Source of the DNA: a virus
Direction: 5' to 3' (one strand)
DNA length: 46,488 nucleotides
Virus record (IMG/VR): IMGVR_UViG_3300028027_000084
Span: 1 to 46,488 of that record
Each line of letters opens with the position of its first letter. Position 1 is the first letter of the stretch. The notes under the pieces are model-generated. The model saw only the letters and a list, made by a program, of their open reading frames with translations, had not been told where the DNA came from and ran no database searches. The position numbers were made by a program, and so were the translations under genes. Below are positions 33,538 to 42,174 of this stretch, in pieces.

Positions 33538-36500
33538 ATGGATATCTCGATCAAGAACCTCAAAAAGTATATTTTTGAACCAAAAACCGAGGCTCTGCGC
33601 TTAAACAGAGCCAAGGATATATTGTCTCAAGACTTGGTTATTACCGAGAAAGTTGACGGCACCAAGCTAACATTAGTTAGAACAGAACAAACAGACGCCG
33701 CCGATTATACCAAGAATTGGGTAGTAGCATATAAAGGAACGGTATTATATGCCAAAGAGTTTGCTCATTTGGGCGATAAAGAAAAGGGCGATATATCTCA
33801 ATCTTCTGTTGGTATAGGTCAATATTCTATGATATTTGATCATCTAAAGAAAATCAATGGTAAGATTGGCAGCATTCCAAAAAGCACAGAGTTTAGCGTA
33901 GAGTTTGCTCAAAACAAAGATACACTTACTCGCACATATGTAAACAAAGGTGGACTGTTTTTAAGAAGCTATGGCAAGGTTGTATATAGAATTATCGACG
34001 GCAACCTTCATACAAGTGTACAAGGTGAAGAAGTAACCGAATATACTCAAGTCAAGAAAATGGCAGATCTACTTGAAATATCAGCATTTCCTATATTCTT
34101 TCAAGGTAAGCTATCCAAAGAAAATCTATTAAAGAACTCATTGATTAATTCCAAACTAACAAATGTTGATTGGAATAATCCACTTGATGTTATTAGTAAG
34201 TTCTCCGACGCTATTTTAGCAGTTCCATCTACACTAGGTGGTACAACCGAGGGTGTTGTATTAAAATTGGCTAATGGTGAGTTCTTTAAACTTGTACAAG
34301 CGGACCAATATGACGCAGAAGTTCGTGGTGCAAAGAAAGAAATGTATAAACTCGATCCAGAAGCTGCCGCAGCATACTTCCAACAAATCAGAGCACTTAT
34401 CCAAAATATTTTTGATGCAGTTGGTACTGAAGGAAAATCTGAAGAAGATGTTATTTCAGATTCTAATTTTTATATTGCCAAGAATGAAAAGAAGCTAAAG
34501 AAGTTTTTTGACTCATTACAAGCGATTGCGGGCAATAAAAAGAACCTTGTTCAAATCAAAGACGACATCCACGATACGGTTAGATTGCTTGTATCTAAAC
34601 GTAGATTGCTTGGTTCAACTGCCAAAACACTTGCTCTTATTCCAATTGCCGGTAAGCCATTGCATATAGGTCACTGGAAGCTAATAGAAAAAGCAGCATC
34701 TGAAAATGATGCCGTAGTTGTTTATACATCATCGTCTGATAGAATAAAGAAGGGCGAGTTTCCAATCAAGGGTGATGACTTTGTTCGTTTATGGAGTGAT
34801 GTATTCATTCCAGCGTTGCCAAAGAATGTTAGAGTAAAGTTTGTAGATTCACCAGTGCGTGCTGTTATGCATGAAATCGCGTGGCTTGAACAAACAACGG
34901 TACAAGACAATGCTAAAGTACCAGTCATAAATTTATACTCAGACAAAGACGACGTTGAAACCAATTTCAAAGACGAAGACTTGAAAAAGTATCCATCGCT
35001 TTTGGCAGCGGGTAAGATAAAAAAAGTTGGCGTTGAAAGAACCGCTACAGTAAATGTAAGTGGTACAAAGATGCGCGAGTTCTTGTTGAATAATGATAAA
35101 ACATCATTCTTAAAATATTTGCCACCCGTATCTGCGCGTGACAAAGAAGAAATTTGGAATACTCTAATCAAAAACAAGCCAGAGGTAAATGAAACTAATC
35201 CATATTCAAAGTTTGCCGAAGAAGTTGTAAATGAAATAGACAAAGAAATGTTTAGCGAAGGTGGTTGGAGATCTACTTCCACACAATCAACGATTATAAC
35301 TCCAAAGAAAGTTGAAACAATATTAAGTGCGATGGACAAGTTTGTATTAGAATTTAATTCATATTCAAATCTTCCTCCTATAGAATCTAATGGTCCAGTT
35401 GGTTCGGCGATGTATTATAAACAAGATTTGGAAAAAGATGATGTGAAGTATGGCGATATAGATATTCAAATCGTATTACCAGAAGAAAGTAATGATAGAA
35501 CATCTCAACTAGCATCTAACAAAAAGTATTCAGACAAGATTCGTCAGTTCATTCAAGAAAAGAAACCAAGTTATATCTATCCAAACTTTCAAGATAAAGA
35601 CTTTGGTACAGGATATTTGATATTCAACGTTGGTGGTGAAAACATCCAAGTTGATTTAGTTTTGTCATATAAAGTGTCTGCCGAATGGACAAAAATTAGA
35701 ACAACTCCAGAAAAAGGACTAAAAGGATTTGTTACAGGAACTTTATTAAGCGCACTATCAGATGCTCTTAATGTTGTATTAGGATCAAACACTAATCCGT
35801 ATGTAAATACAGTAGATGGTAAAGTTGTATCATCTTTAATCAAAACAAACGCAAAGCCCGTGTTCTTTAGCCCAAATCAAGTATTCTTGGATATATTAAA
35901 GTTCTATAGCAATCTTGCGGGCGTTCAAAAAGCAAACCCGTCAGCATTACAAGGCTATTATGGATTGGACGCAAACGATCCATCGTTGAAGAAGAAATGC
36001 GAAGCCGTGGTTGCTTTAAGTAAAGCACTAGATAATAACAGAGCATTTGATAAAGGAGTTATTGTATCAAAGGGCGGAATAACATTTAAATCTCGCGAAG
36101 AATTTGTAAAATATGTACTAGATACATTCATAAAGAATATGGAATCTGCTAGTACAGCAAAAAAATTAGAAAAAGCAGAAACACCAGAAGCTATGAAAAA
36201 CATTGAAAAAATAAAACACGACGCTAATCTTGGTATAGAATTGGCAAAGCAACTAATCAGAGAAGAAATTGCACTGTTGAACGAGTCTGGTCAATCGGTT
36301 GCTGCTGTAGATGACAAAACTCCAAAGACAGTAAATGGTCAACCGGCTCAAGCAACAACCAAGTTAAAAATCATAGACCAATCTGGTAAAGATATTCGCA
36401 GTTCTGTTTCAGCCGATGTAAAAGAGTTGGTATATGCACTAAACAGCAAGGTTGGTTTTTGGAAGAAAAACAATCCATATATTGAAAATGGATTTGTATT

Positions 36501-37458
36501 CAACGGCAGCTCTCAATATCTAATGAGCGGAGATGCCAAGTATAAAGATTTGGCTAAATATAAATCAGGCTTCGGCGACGTTGATGTTATTGTTCCAAAA
36601 CAAAAACTAGATGCAATGGAAGCATATTTGGATGGTATTGATGACAGACAAGTAGAATGGAAGCCAACTCCAAAGAATAAAGTATCAAAGAATTTTTATT
36701 ATGTTGGTCGCACCAAGAGTCAACGTGCCTTGGCTGGTCAAACCGTAACACTGTGGTACTATGCACCAGTTAAACAAGTTGTTCAAATTGACTTTGAAGG
36801 TGATGAAATGATACTAGACCCACAAGGATTTGAAAAGCCTTCTGAATGGAACAAATTTATCAAAGATTCTCCTTGGCAAGATTTGACCATGGGCATCAAA
36901 GGATTGGCTGGCGCTATATTACTTCGTGGCTTGACCAGAGCAGCAACCGCACTTCCAAATGCAGTATATGTTACAAACGCAAATGCTGCCAAAATTGAAT
37001 CGGGTCAGCTAAAAGGACTTGTTGATGCTAAAGGCAAGAGCGTTGTTTCTACAAATGCTACACACGCACTTCCTGCCGAATATACACTTAATACAAGTGG
37101 TTCTGGCCACGCCGGTATTCGCAAGGCTTATAGACTGGTTGCAAAAAACATGGACTATCAAGGAAAGAAAGTAAATGTTTATACCGACGTTTCGGCCAGT
37201 GATACAAAGCCAGAAGATCGCATAGATAATGTATCAAAGGTATTTGAAATTATATTCAAACGCAAACCATCCGGCACAGACCTAGAAAACTTTAGAAGTT
37301 ATGTTGGATTGCTTACTTTGATGAAATCTTTACCAAAAGATGTTCAAGTCAAAGCACTGGAGCGTGCTAAAGAAGGTCTTGCTCAAGCAGGATTAGAACC
37401 GGCTGAATATGCTCCTATTCAAAAAGCAGCCAAAACGATTTTAGGAATATCAATATAA
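33538..37458 (+). CDS. Four-module nucleotidyltransferase protein (ligase-like, HIGH-type, two Pol-beta-like)
   Basis: 1306 residues. Module 1 (about 1-260) has ligase/capping motifs: K38-V-D-G, S-V-E-F-A-Q, E238-G-V-V-L-K and F-F-K-L-V. Module 2 (about 360-540) has a HIGH nucleotidylyltransferase signature (H376-I-G-H379) and S-G-T-K-M-R-E-F, as in NMN or cytidylyl transferases. Modules 3 (about 600-750) and 4 (about 980-1110) each have a Pol-beta-like G-S, then G-D-I-D-I or G-D-V-D-V, then a third acid in Q-V-D-L-V or Q-I-D-F-E. Helical peptides near 556-580 and 900-920 separate modules. Substrates are unknown. Start chosen as the first ATG after a short gap with TATACTTATA. Confidence 0.75.
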   Translation: MDISIKNLKKYIFEPKTEALRLNRAKDILSQDLVITEKVDGTKLTLVRTEQTDAADYTKNWVVAYKGTVLYAKEFAHLGDKEKGDISQSSVGIGQYSMIFDHLKKINGKIGSIPKSTEFSVEFAQNKDTLTRTYVNKGGLFLRSYGKVVYRIIDGNLHTSVQGEEVTEYTQVKKMADLLEISAFPIFFQGKLSKENLLKNSLINSKLTNVDWNNPLDVISKFSDAILAVPSTLGGTTEGVVLKLANGEFFKLVQADQYDAEVRGAKKEMYKLDPEAAAAYFQQIRALIQNIFDAVGTEGKSEEDVISDSNFYIAKNEKKLKKFFDSLQAIAGNKKNLVQIKDDIHDTVRLLVSKRRLLGSTAKTLALIPIAGKPLHIGHWKLIEKAASENDAVVVYTSSSDRIKKGEFPIKGDDFVRLWSDVFIPALPKNVRVKFVDSPVRAVMHEIAWLEQTTVQDNAKVPVINLYSDKDDVETNFKDEDLKKYPSLLAAGKIKKVGVERTATVNVSGTKMREFLLNNDKTSFLKYLPPVSARDKEEIWNTLIKNKPEVNETNPYSKFAEEVVNEIDKEMFSEGGWRSTSTQSTIITPKKVETILSAMDKFVLEFNSYSNLPPIESNGPVGSAMYYKQDLEKDDVKYGDIDIQIVLPEESNDRTSQLASNKKYSDKIRQFIQEKKPSYIYPNFQDKDFGTGYLIFNVGGENIQVDLVLSYKVSAEWTKIRTTPEKGLKGFVTGTLLSALSDALNVVLGSNTNPYVNTVDGKVVSSLIKTNAKPVFFSPNQVFLDILKFYSNLAGVQKANPSALQGYYGLDANDPSLKKKCEAVVALSKALDNNRAFDKGVIVSKGGITFKSREEFVKYVLDTFIKNMESASTAKKLEKAETPEAMKNIEKIKHDANLGIELAKQLIREEIALLNESGQSVAAVDDKTPKTVNGQPAQATTKLKIIDQSGKDIRSSVSADVKELVYALNSKVGFWKKNNPYIENGFVFNGSSQYLMSGDAKYKDLAKYKSGFGDVDVIVPKQKLDAMEAYLDGIDDRQVEWKPTPKNKVSKNFYYVGRTKSQRALAGQTVTLWYYAPVKQVVQIDFEGDEMILDPQGFEKPSEWNKFIKDSPWQDLTMGIKGLAGAILLRGLTRAATALPNAVYVTNANAAKIESGQLKGLVDAKGKSVVSTNATHALPAEYTLNTSGSGHAGIRKAYRLVAKNMDYQGKKVNVYTDVSASDTKPEDRIDNVSKVFEIIFKRKPSGTDLENFRSYVGLLTLMKSLPKDVQVKALERAKEGLAQAGLEPAEYAPIQKAAKTILGISI

Positions 37459-37516
37459 TAAATGTTCGCGGCAAATAAATGAAGCGAGCATCCATATATA
37501 TACAAAAGGTTATAAC

Positions 37517-38137
37517 ATGAAAAATACAGACATTATCAAATCATATCTCGCGGGCGAACGTCCTTATGTAAAAGTAGGATATACCGGTGACAAAGACAAG
37601 TATATCATCCGCAAGGTTGGCGAAACTTGGACAGACTCTGCTGGTAAGCAATGGATAGAAAAAGAATCTGGTCCACAGACCGTTACTCGCGTCATGGACA
37701 TTATTCGTGAAGAAGTAAACGATAAATGCACCTGCTGCGGTATGGAAATTCGTTGGGGTAAGAAGCGCGATTATAAGATGTTTTATAAAACCAAGAAATG
37801 CTTCGACTGCTTGATTGAAGAAGAAACCCAACTTCGCGTTAAAGGTCAATTCAAGTTATACGAAACCAAGAAGCTACTTGAAAACGAAATATCTTACTTG
37901 AATGACATTCGCCAAAAGCTAAAAGAAAGTAAAGAATATCTTGCCAGCGATGCTTCCAAGACTCTTACATATGTAAACTCAAACGGACTTGTAGAAGAAT
38001 GGGATAATGTTTCTAGACAAGAACTTACCGAGAGTATTGAAAAAGATTTTAAGACCTGCTTGAAGAAAATCAAATTGGCAGAAAAAGAGTTGAAGAAGAC
38101 TAATGACACAATTAACAAAGTTCTTGCCACAAAATAA
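37517..38137 (+). CDS. Zinc-ribbon protein with coiled coil, beside terminase
   Basis: 206 residues. A C-x2-C pair (C-T-C-C-G) and a second C-F-D-C about 28 residues later form a probable zinc ribbon near residues 72-100. The C-terminal half (N-E-I-S-Y-L-N-D-I-R-Q-K-L, E-K-D-F-K-T-C-L-K-K-I) is a long charged coiled coil. Two genes before the large terminase, it sits where a small terminase subunit could be, and coiled coils occur in those, but gp16 similarity is not visible and a zinc ribbon is not typical. An AAAGG precedes the ATG. Confidence 0.7.
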   Translation: MKNTDIIKSYLAGERPYVKVGYTGDKDKYIIRKVGETWTDSAGKQWIEKESGPQTVTRVMDIIREEVNDKCTCCGMEIRWGKKRDYKMFYKTKKCFDCLIEEETQLRVKGQFKLYETKKLLENEISYLNDIRQKLKESKEYLASDASKTLTYVNSNGLVEEWDNVSRQELTESIEKDFKTCLKKIKLAEKELKKTNDTINKVLATK

Positions 38138-38492
38138 TATTGTGTTGGCGATTGCAGAGCGGGTCAATCGCAAATATCCAGATTCTACTGGCAGATGTGC
38201 TATCATGGCCGCAGATTTGGTAAAAGAACTAGGTAAATACAAAATCAATGCTATTCATGTGGTGGGTGAATTCACACTGGACGAACCCAACGCAGAAAGC
38301 TATATGGAATGTGATGAGTTTTCTGGTGATGAATATAAAGTTAATCACGACTGGGTAAATGTAGAAGGAAAAATCTTGGATATATCCGCTCGTCAATTCC
38401 GCAAAGATGTACATGAAGATATACAGGACATTGTGTTTATAGATTATAAATCTCCTTTGTATTTAAGATACGACGAAATGGGGCACGCATAA
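38103..38492 (+). CDS. Small papain-/transglutaminase-like-fold protein
   Basis: 129 residues overlapping the previous gene by 35 bases. G-R-C-A-I-M near residue 31 and N-H-D-W-V-N-V followed by I-L-D-I-S-A-R-Q-F near 82-100 form the Cys / His-x-W / D-x-x-x-x-Q-F arrangement of small papain- or transglutaminase-like proteins, which bring a Cys, a His and an Asp together. Peptidase, amidase or structural use are all possible. A GTG at 38142 could be an alternative start just after the upstream stop, but it has no better ribosome site, and both keep the catalytic residues. The stop is followed one base later by terminase. Confidence 0.6.
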   Translation: MTQLTKFLPQNNIVLAIAERVNRKYPDSTGRCAIMAADLVKELGKYKINAIHVVGEFTLDEPNAESYMECDEFSGDEYKVNHDWVNVEGKILDISARQFRKDVHEDIQDIVFIDYKSPLYLRYDEMGHA

Positions 38493-38493
38493 A

Positions 38494-40140
38494 ATGTCTA
38501 CTACAAAAAATTTAAAAGATGTAATTCGAGAAGAATATATCAAGTGTGCTAAAGATCCTATATACTTTATGAAGAAGTATGTAAAGATTCAGCATCCTAC
38601 TCGTGGTACTCTTCCATTTTTGACATATCCATTTCAAGATGTTGCGCTCGAAGACTTCGTAAAGCATAATCAAAATATTATTCTTAAGAGTCGTCAGATG
38701 GGTATTACAACTCTCGTGGCTGGTTACTCAATGTGGCTAATGACATTTCACAGCGACAAGCAGATATTGTGTTTGAGTATTACGCAAGAAACATCCAAAG
38801 CGATTGTAACCAAAGTTCGTTTTGCTAATGACAATCTTCCAAGTTGGCTAAAAGTTCCAGCGGTTGAAGATAATAGATTGTCTCTAAAGTTGAAGAATGG
38901 TTCTGAAATCAAAGCAGCATCTAGTGCTGGCACATCCGGTCGTTCTTCTGCTCTATCTCTACTAATCATCGACGAAGCTGCATTTATTGACGGCATTGAA
39001 GAAATCTGGTTGTCTGCTCAGTACACATTGTCTACCGGTGGTAAGGCTATTATTCTATCTACTCCAAACGGTGTAGGTAATTTCTTTCATAAGTTATGGA
39101 CCGAATCTGAACAAGGACTAAACGACATGAATCGTATTAGTCTTCCTTGGCACATGCATCCAGAACGCGATCAAAAATGGCGCGATGAACAAACAAAGTT
39201 ATCTGGAGAAAAGGGTGCAGCACAAGAATGTGATTGTGAATTTAGTACATCCGGTAATACAGTTATTGATATTCCAGTTCTTGATTGGTATACAAAAACT
39301 CATGTAATAGAACCTATAGAAAAAAGAGGGTTTGATAAACAATATTATATATTCAAATATCCAGAACCTGGCCGCTCTTATATGGTTGTAGCCGACGTTG
39401 CTAGAGGTGATGCCAGCGATTTTAGTGCATGTCATATAATAGACATAGAAACATTAGAGCAAGTTGCGGAATATAAAGGGAAGCTATCTACCAAAGATTA
39501 TGCTAGATTGCTTATGACTCTTGCCACAGAATATAACATGGCATTGCTTGTTATAGAAAATGCCAATGTGGGTTGGGCAGTTATTCAGGATGTTATTGAT
39601 GCTAACTATGATAATCTATTTTATAGTTCTGCCGACTTACAATATGTAGATGTTGAAACTCAAATGACCAACAAGATACATGCTCAAGAAAGCAAGATGA
39701 CACCAGGCTTTACTACATCTAACAAATCTAGACCGCTTCTAATATCAAAGCTTGAAAGTTATATTCGTAATAAAGAAGCTATCATACATAGCAAGCGATT
39801 GATTGAAGAACTCAGTGTATTTATCTGGAAAAGCACAGGAAGCACATCTGCTAAAGCCGAGGCTATGGAAGGTTATAATGATGACCTTGTAATGGCATTT
39901 GCTATAGCTATGTGGATAAGAGATGTAGCATTGCGTTTAAGAAAAGACGCCGATAGCGTTACTCGTTCTATAATATCAAAAATTGGTTCTACTTCAAACG
40001 AACAGATTAAAAGTAACATGGTGGCATTACACAAATCGGCTGCAAATCCATATGGTATTTATACTAACCCTTGGAAAATGAATATTGGTGGTCCGGGCGG
40101 CGGTCCGGGCAAATCAGAAGACCTAACTTGGCTATTATAA
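38494..40140 (+). CDS. gp17: Terminase large subunit, gp17-like
   Basis: 548 residues (T4 gp17 610). The ATPase has a terminase Walker A variant L-K-S-R-Q-M-G-I-T-T near 62-72, Walker B L-L-I-I-D-E-A-A-F near 155-163, and the coupling motif L-S-T-P-N-G-V-G. The C-terminal RNase H-like nuclease has M-V-V-A-D-V-A-R-G-D near 296, V-I-E-N-A-N-V-G-W near 350, and N-D-D-L-V-M-A near 460. It packages DNA into the prohead by docking on the portal encoded next. It is separated from the upstream gene by one base, so they are coupled. Confidence 0.96.
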   Translation: MSTTKNLKDVIREEYIKCAKDPIYFMKKYVKIQHPTRGTLPFLTYPFQDVALEDFVKHNQNIILKSRQMGITTLVAGYSMWLMTFHSDKQILCLSITQETSKAIVTKVRFANDNLPSWLKVPAVEDNRLSLKLKNGSEIKAASSAGTSGRSSALSLLIIDEAAFIDGIEEIWLSAQYTLSTGGKAIILSTPNGVGNFFHKLWTESEQGLNDMNRISLPWHMHPERDQKWRDEQTKLSGEKGAAQECDCEFSTSGNTVIDIPVLDWYTKTHVIEPIEKRGFDKQYYIFKYPEPGRSYMVVADVARGDASDFSACHIIDIETLEQVAEYKGKLSTKDYARLLMTLATEYNMALLVIENANVGWAVIQDVIDANYDNLFYSSADLQYVDVETQMTNKIHAQESKMTPGFTTSNKSRPLLISKLESYIRNKEAIIHSKRLIEELSVFIWKSTGSTSAKAEAMEGYNDDLVMAFAIAMWIRDVALRLRKDADSVTRSIISKIGSTSNEQIKSNMVALHKSAANPYGIYTNPWKMNIGGPGGGPGKSEDLTWLL

Positions 40141-40170
40141 TCATAATAACAATAAAAATAGTATAATACA

Positions 40171-40178
40171 ATATTTAT
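40171..40178 (+). promoter_or_regulatory. Candidate late promoter core ATATTTAT before portal
   Basis: The core lies 30 bases before the ATG at 40209, the longest spacing among motif sites that lie directly before a gene. Confidence 0.45.
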
Positions 40179-40208
40179 ATATTACGCCCTCATATATATA
40201 CATTACTT

Positions 40209-42125
40209 ATGGCTGAACAAAAAGACTTATTCACACGGTTAAAAAAGATGTTTTCCACGGACGTTATTGTTCGTGCAGTGGGCGGAAAAAATCTAAAAAT
40301 TATTGATACTGATGAAATTCAGTATGCTACAGATAGAAACAGTTTACGCGACCGTTTTAATCGCTTAAGAAGTTCAACATATAATCTACACAACCGCGAT
40401 ATGTCTATGGCATATCAAGCATCGCGTTTAGAGTTGTTTAGAGATTATGACGTTATGGACATGGACCCTATCATTGCGTCCGCTCTAGACATTTACAGCG
40501 ATGAATGTCTTGTGCCAAGTGAGTTTGGTCAAGTATTAACCATTCGCAGTAAGAATGAAAACATCAAAAAGATTCTAAACAATTTGTTTTATGACATCTT
40601 GAATGTTGAGTTTAATATGTGGAGTTGGACTCGCAACATGTGTAAATATGGCGACTTCTTTCTACGTTTGGAAATATCACCAGAGTATGGTGTATATATG
40701 GTTCATCCAATCAGTCCATATGAACTTACTCGTGTTGAAGGCAGTGACCCAAAGAATTTAAACTATGTAAAGTATCAACATGACGGCGCGGGCGGCGGCA
40801 TGGAATATGAAAACTTTGAAATAGCCCATTTTCGTTTGCTAAGTGATAGTAATTTCTTGCCATATGGTAAGAGTATGATTGAACCAGCACGTCGTGTATG
40901 GAAACAATTAAGTCTTATGGAAGATGCAATGTTAATTCATCGTATCATGAGAGCGCCAGAAAAGCGTATCTTCTCTATCGACGTTGGCAACATTGCTCCA
41001 TCGGAAATTGATCCAGCGATGCAAAAGATTATTTCTCAAGTAAAGAAGGTTCCATATATTGACGAAAAGACAGGTGATTATAACCTACGCTTTAATTTGA
41101 ACAACATGGTAGAAGACTTTTATCTACCCGTTCGTGGCAGTGATAGCGGCACCAAGATTGATACATTACCAGGCATGGAATTTACCGGCATTGATGACTT
41201 GGAATATGTTCGCAACAAGATGATGGCTGCTTTAAAAATTCCAAAGGCATTCTTGGGCTATGATGAAAGTATTTCTGGTAAGGCAACTCTTGCTGCCGAA
41301 GACGTTCGTTTTGCTCGCACCATCGGTCGTATTCAACGTATCATCGTTTCTGAATTGACCAAGATTGCTATTGTTCACTTGTATGTACAAGGTTATCAAG
41401 ACGCATCTCTTGTAGACTTTGAATTGGAATTAAGCAATCCATCCACAATCTTCGAACAAGAAAAATTAGAAATCTGGCAAAACAAAGTCAACTTGGCCAG
41501 TGATATGATGGAAGCTAGTATGTTCAGTAAAAAATGGATATACAATAAAATATTTAATATGTCCGGCGATGACATCGAAAGCATACAAGGCGACGTTATC
41601 AAGGACAAGAAAGAAGCGTGGAGAATGGAGCAGATTACCACCGAAGGTAATGATCCTGCCACAAGTAAACAAAAAGCCGGTGAAGGTGGCTTGACTGATA
41701 TCGGCGGAGAAGCAGGTGGTGATGCGGGTGGTGAGGCGGGTGGGGACGCAGGTGGCGAAGTACCAGGTCTTCCTCCATTGGAAGAAATAAAAGAACCGGA
41801 AGGTCAAGAACTTGACGAAGAAACTCGCCGCGAAAGAGAACAAGGTATTCGGGACCAAACCGGCAACAAAGAAAAATATACTCACGGGTTTGATAAGACC
41901 AGAGGCGAAGATCCTCTTGGCAATGGTCAAAATAAAGAAAAATCAAGAACAGAGCGTTCTACCCGTCATATATACAGAGGTTCTGCTTTAAGTATGGATG
42001 AAGATCTAAAGCATATAAAGCAGTCACTAATGACCAAATATAATAATAAAGAAAAGAAGGTAATAACCGAAGAAAAGTCTATATTAGACGAATCCAATCT
42101 CATTAACGAAGATAAACCGCTCTAA
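40209..42125 (+). CDS. gp20: Portal protein, gp20-like
   Basis: 638 residues; T4 gp20 is 524. The core shows the family's pattern: S-T-Y-N-L-H, Y-D-V-M-D-M-D-P-I-I, W-S-W-T-R-N-M-C-K-Y-G-D-F-F, then R-A-P-E-K-R-I-F and I-P-K-A-F-L-G-Y-D-E. These form the twelve-fold channel at the head vertex. The C-terminal ~140 residues are extra: a Gly/Ala/Glu/Asp repeat (G-G-E-A-G-G-D-A) near 499-517, a charged stretch, then a helix and an end with E-E-K-S-I-L-D-E-S resembling protease-target peptides. That extension may be trimmed on maturation (inference). Confidence 0.94.
   Translation: MAEQKDLFTRLKKMFSTDVIVRAVGGKNLKIIDTDEIQYATDRNSLRDRFNRLRSSTYNLHNRDMSMAYQASRLELFRDYDVMDMDPIIASALDIYSDECLVPSEFGQVLTIRSKNENIKKILNNLFYDILNVEFNMWSWTRNMCKYGDFFLRLEISPEYGVYMVHPISPYELTRVEGSDPKNLNYVKYQHDGAGGGMEYENFEIAHFRLLSDSNFLPYGKSMIEPARRVWKQLSLMEDAMLIHRIMRAPEKRIFSIDVGNIAPSEIDPAMQKIISQVKKVPYIDEKTGDYNLRFNLNNMVEDFYLPVRGSDSGTKIDTLPGMEFTGIDDLEYVRNKMMAALKIPKAFLGYDESISGKATLAAEDVRFARTIGRIQRIIVSELTKIAIVHLYVQGYQDASLVDFELELSNPSTIFEQEKLEIWQNKVNLASDMMEASMFSKKWIYNKIFNMSGDDIESIQGDVIKDKKEAWRMEQITTEGNDPATSKQKAGEGGLTDIGGEAGGDAGGEAGGDAGGEVPGLPPLEEIKEPEGQELDEETRREREQGIRDQTGNKEKYTHGFDKTRGEDPLGNGQNKEKSRTERSTRHIYRGSALSMDEDLKHIKQSLMTKYNNKEKKVITEEKSILDESNLINEDKPL
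41703..41760 (+). repeat. Short Gly-Gly-(Glu/Asp)-Ala repeat in the portal tail
   Basis: Four units of about 12 bases encode alternating GGEA and GGDA. It is a low-complexity linker between the portal core and its C-terminal extension. Confidence 0.7.
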
Positions 42126-42151
42126 ATATTGAGTTTTTATCACCCACGCAC

Positions 42152-42159
42152 ATATTTAT
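42152..42159 (+). promoter_or_regulatory. Candidate late promoter core ATATTTAT before the head operon
   Basis: It lies 15 bases before the ATG at 42175 and starts a run of five closely packed genes through the prohead protease and beyond. Confidence 0.5.
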
Positions 42160-42174
42160 AAATAATAAAACTGT

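Noticed and set aside
34722-35339. 205-residue open frame on the minus strand
   Set aside because: It lies wholly inside the HIGH-type and following module region of the 1306-residue gene, whose motifs are on the + strand; the minus frame has no ribosome site or recognisable motif.
41466-41930. 154-residue minus-strand frame
   Set aside because: It is antisense to the end of the portal core and its Gly-rich tail; composition (Phe/Ser/Thr-rich) is that of a shadow frame.
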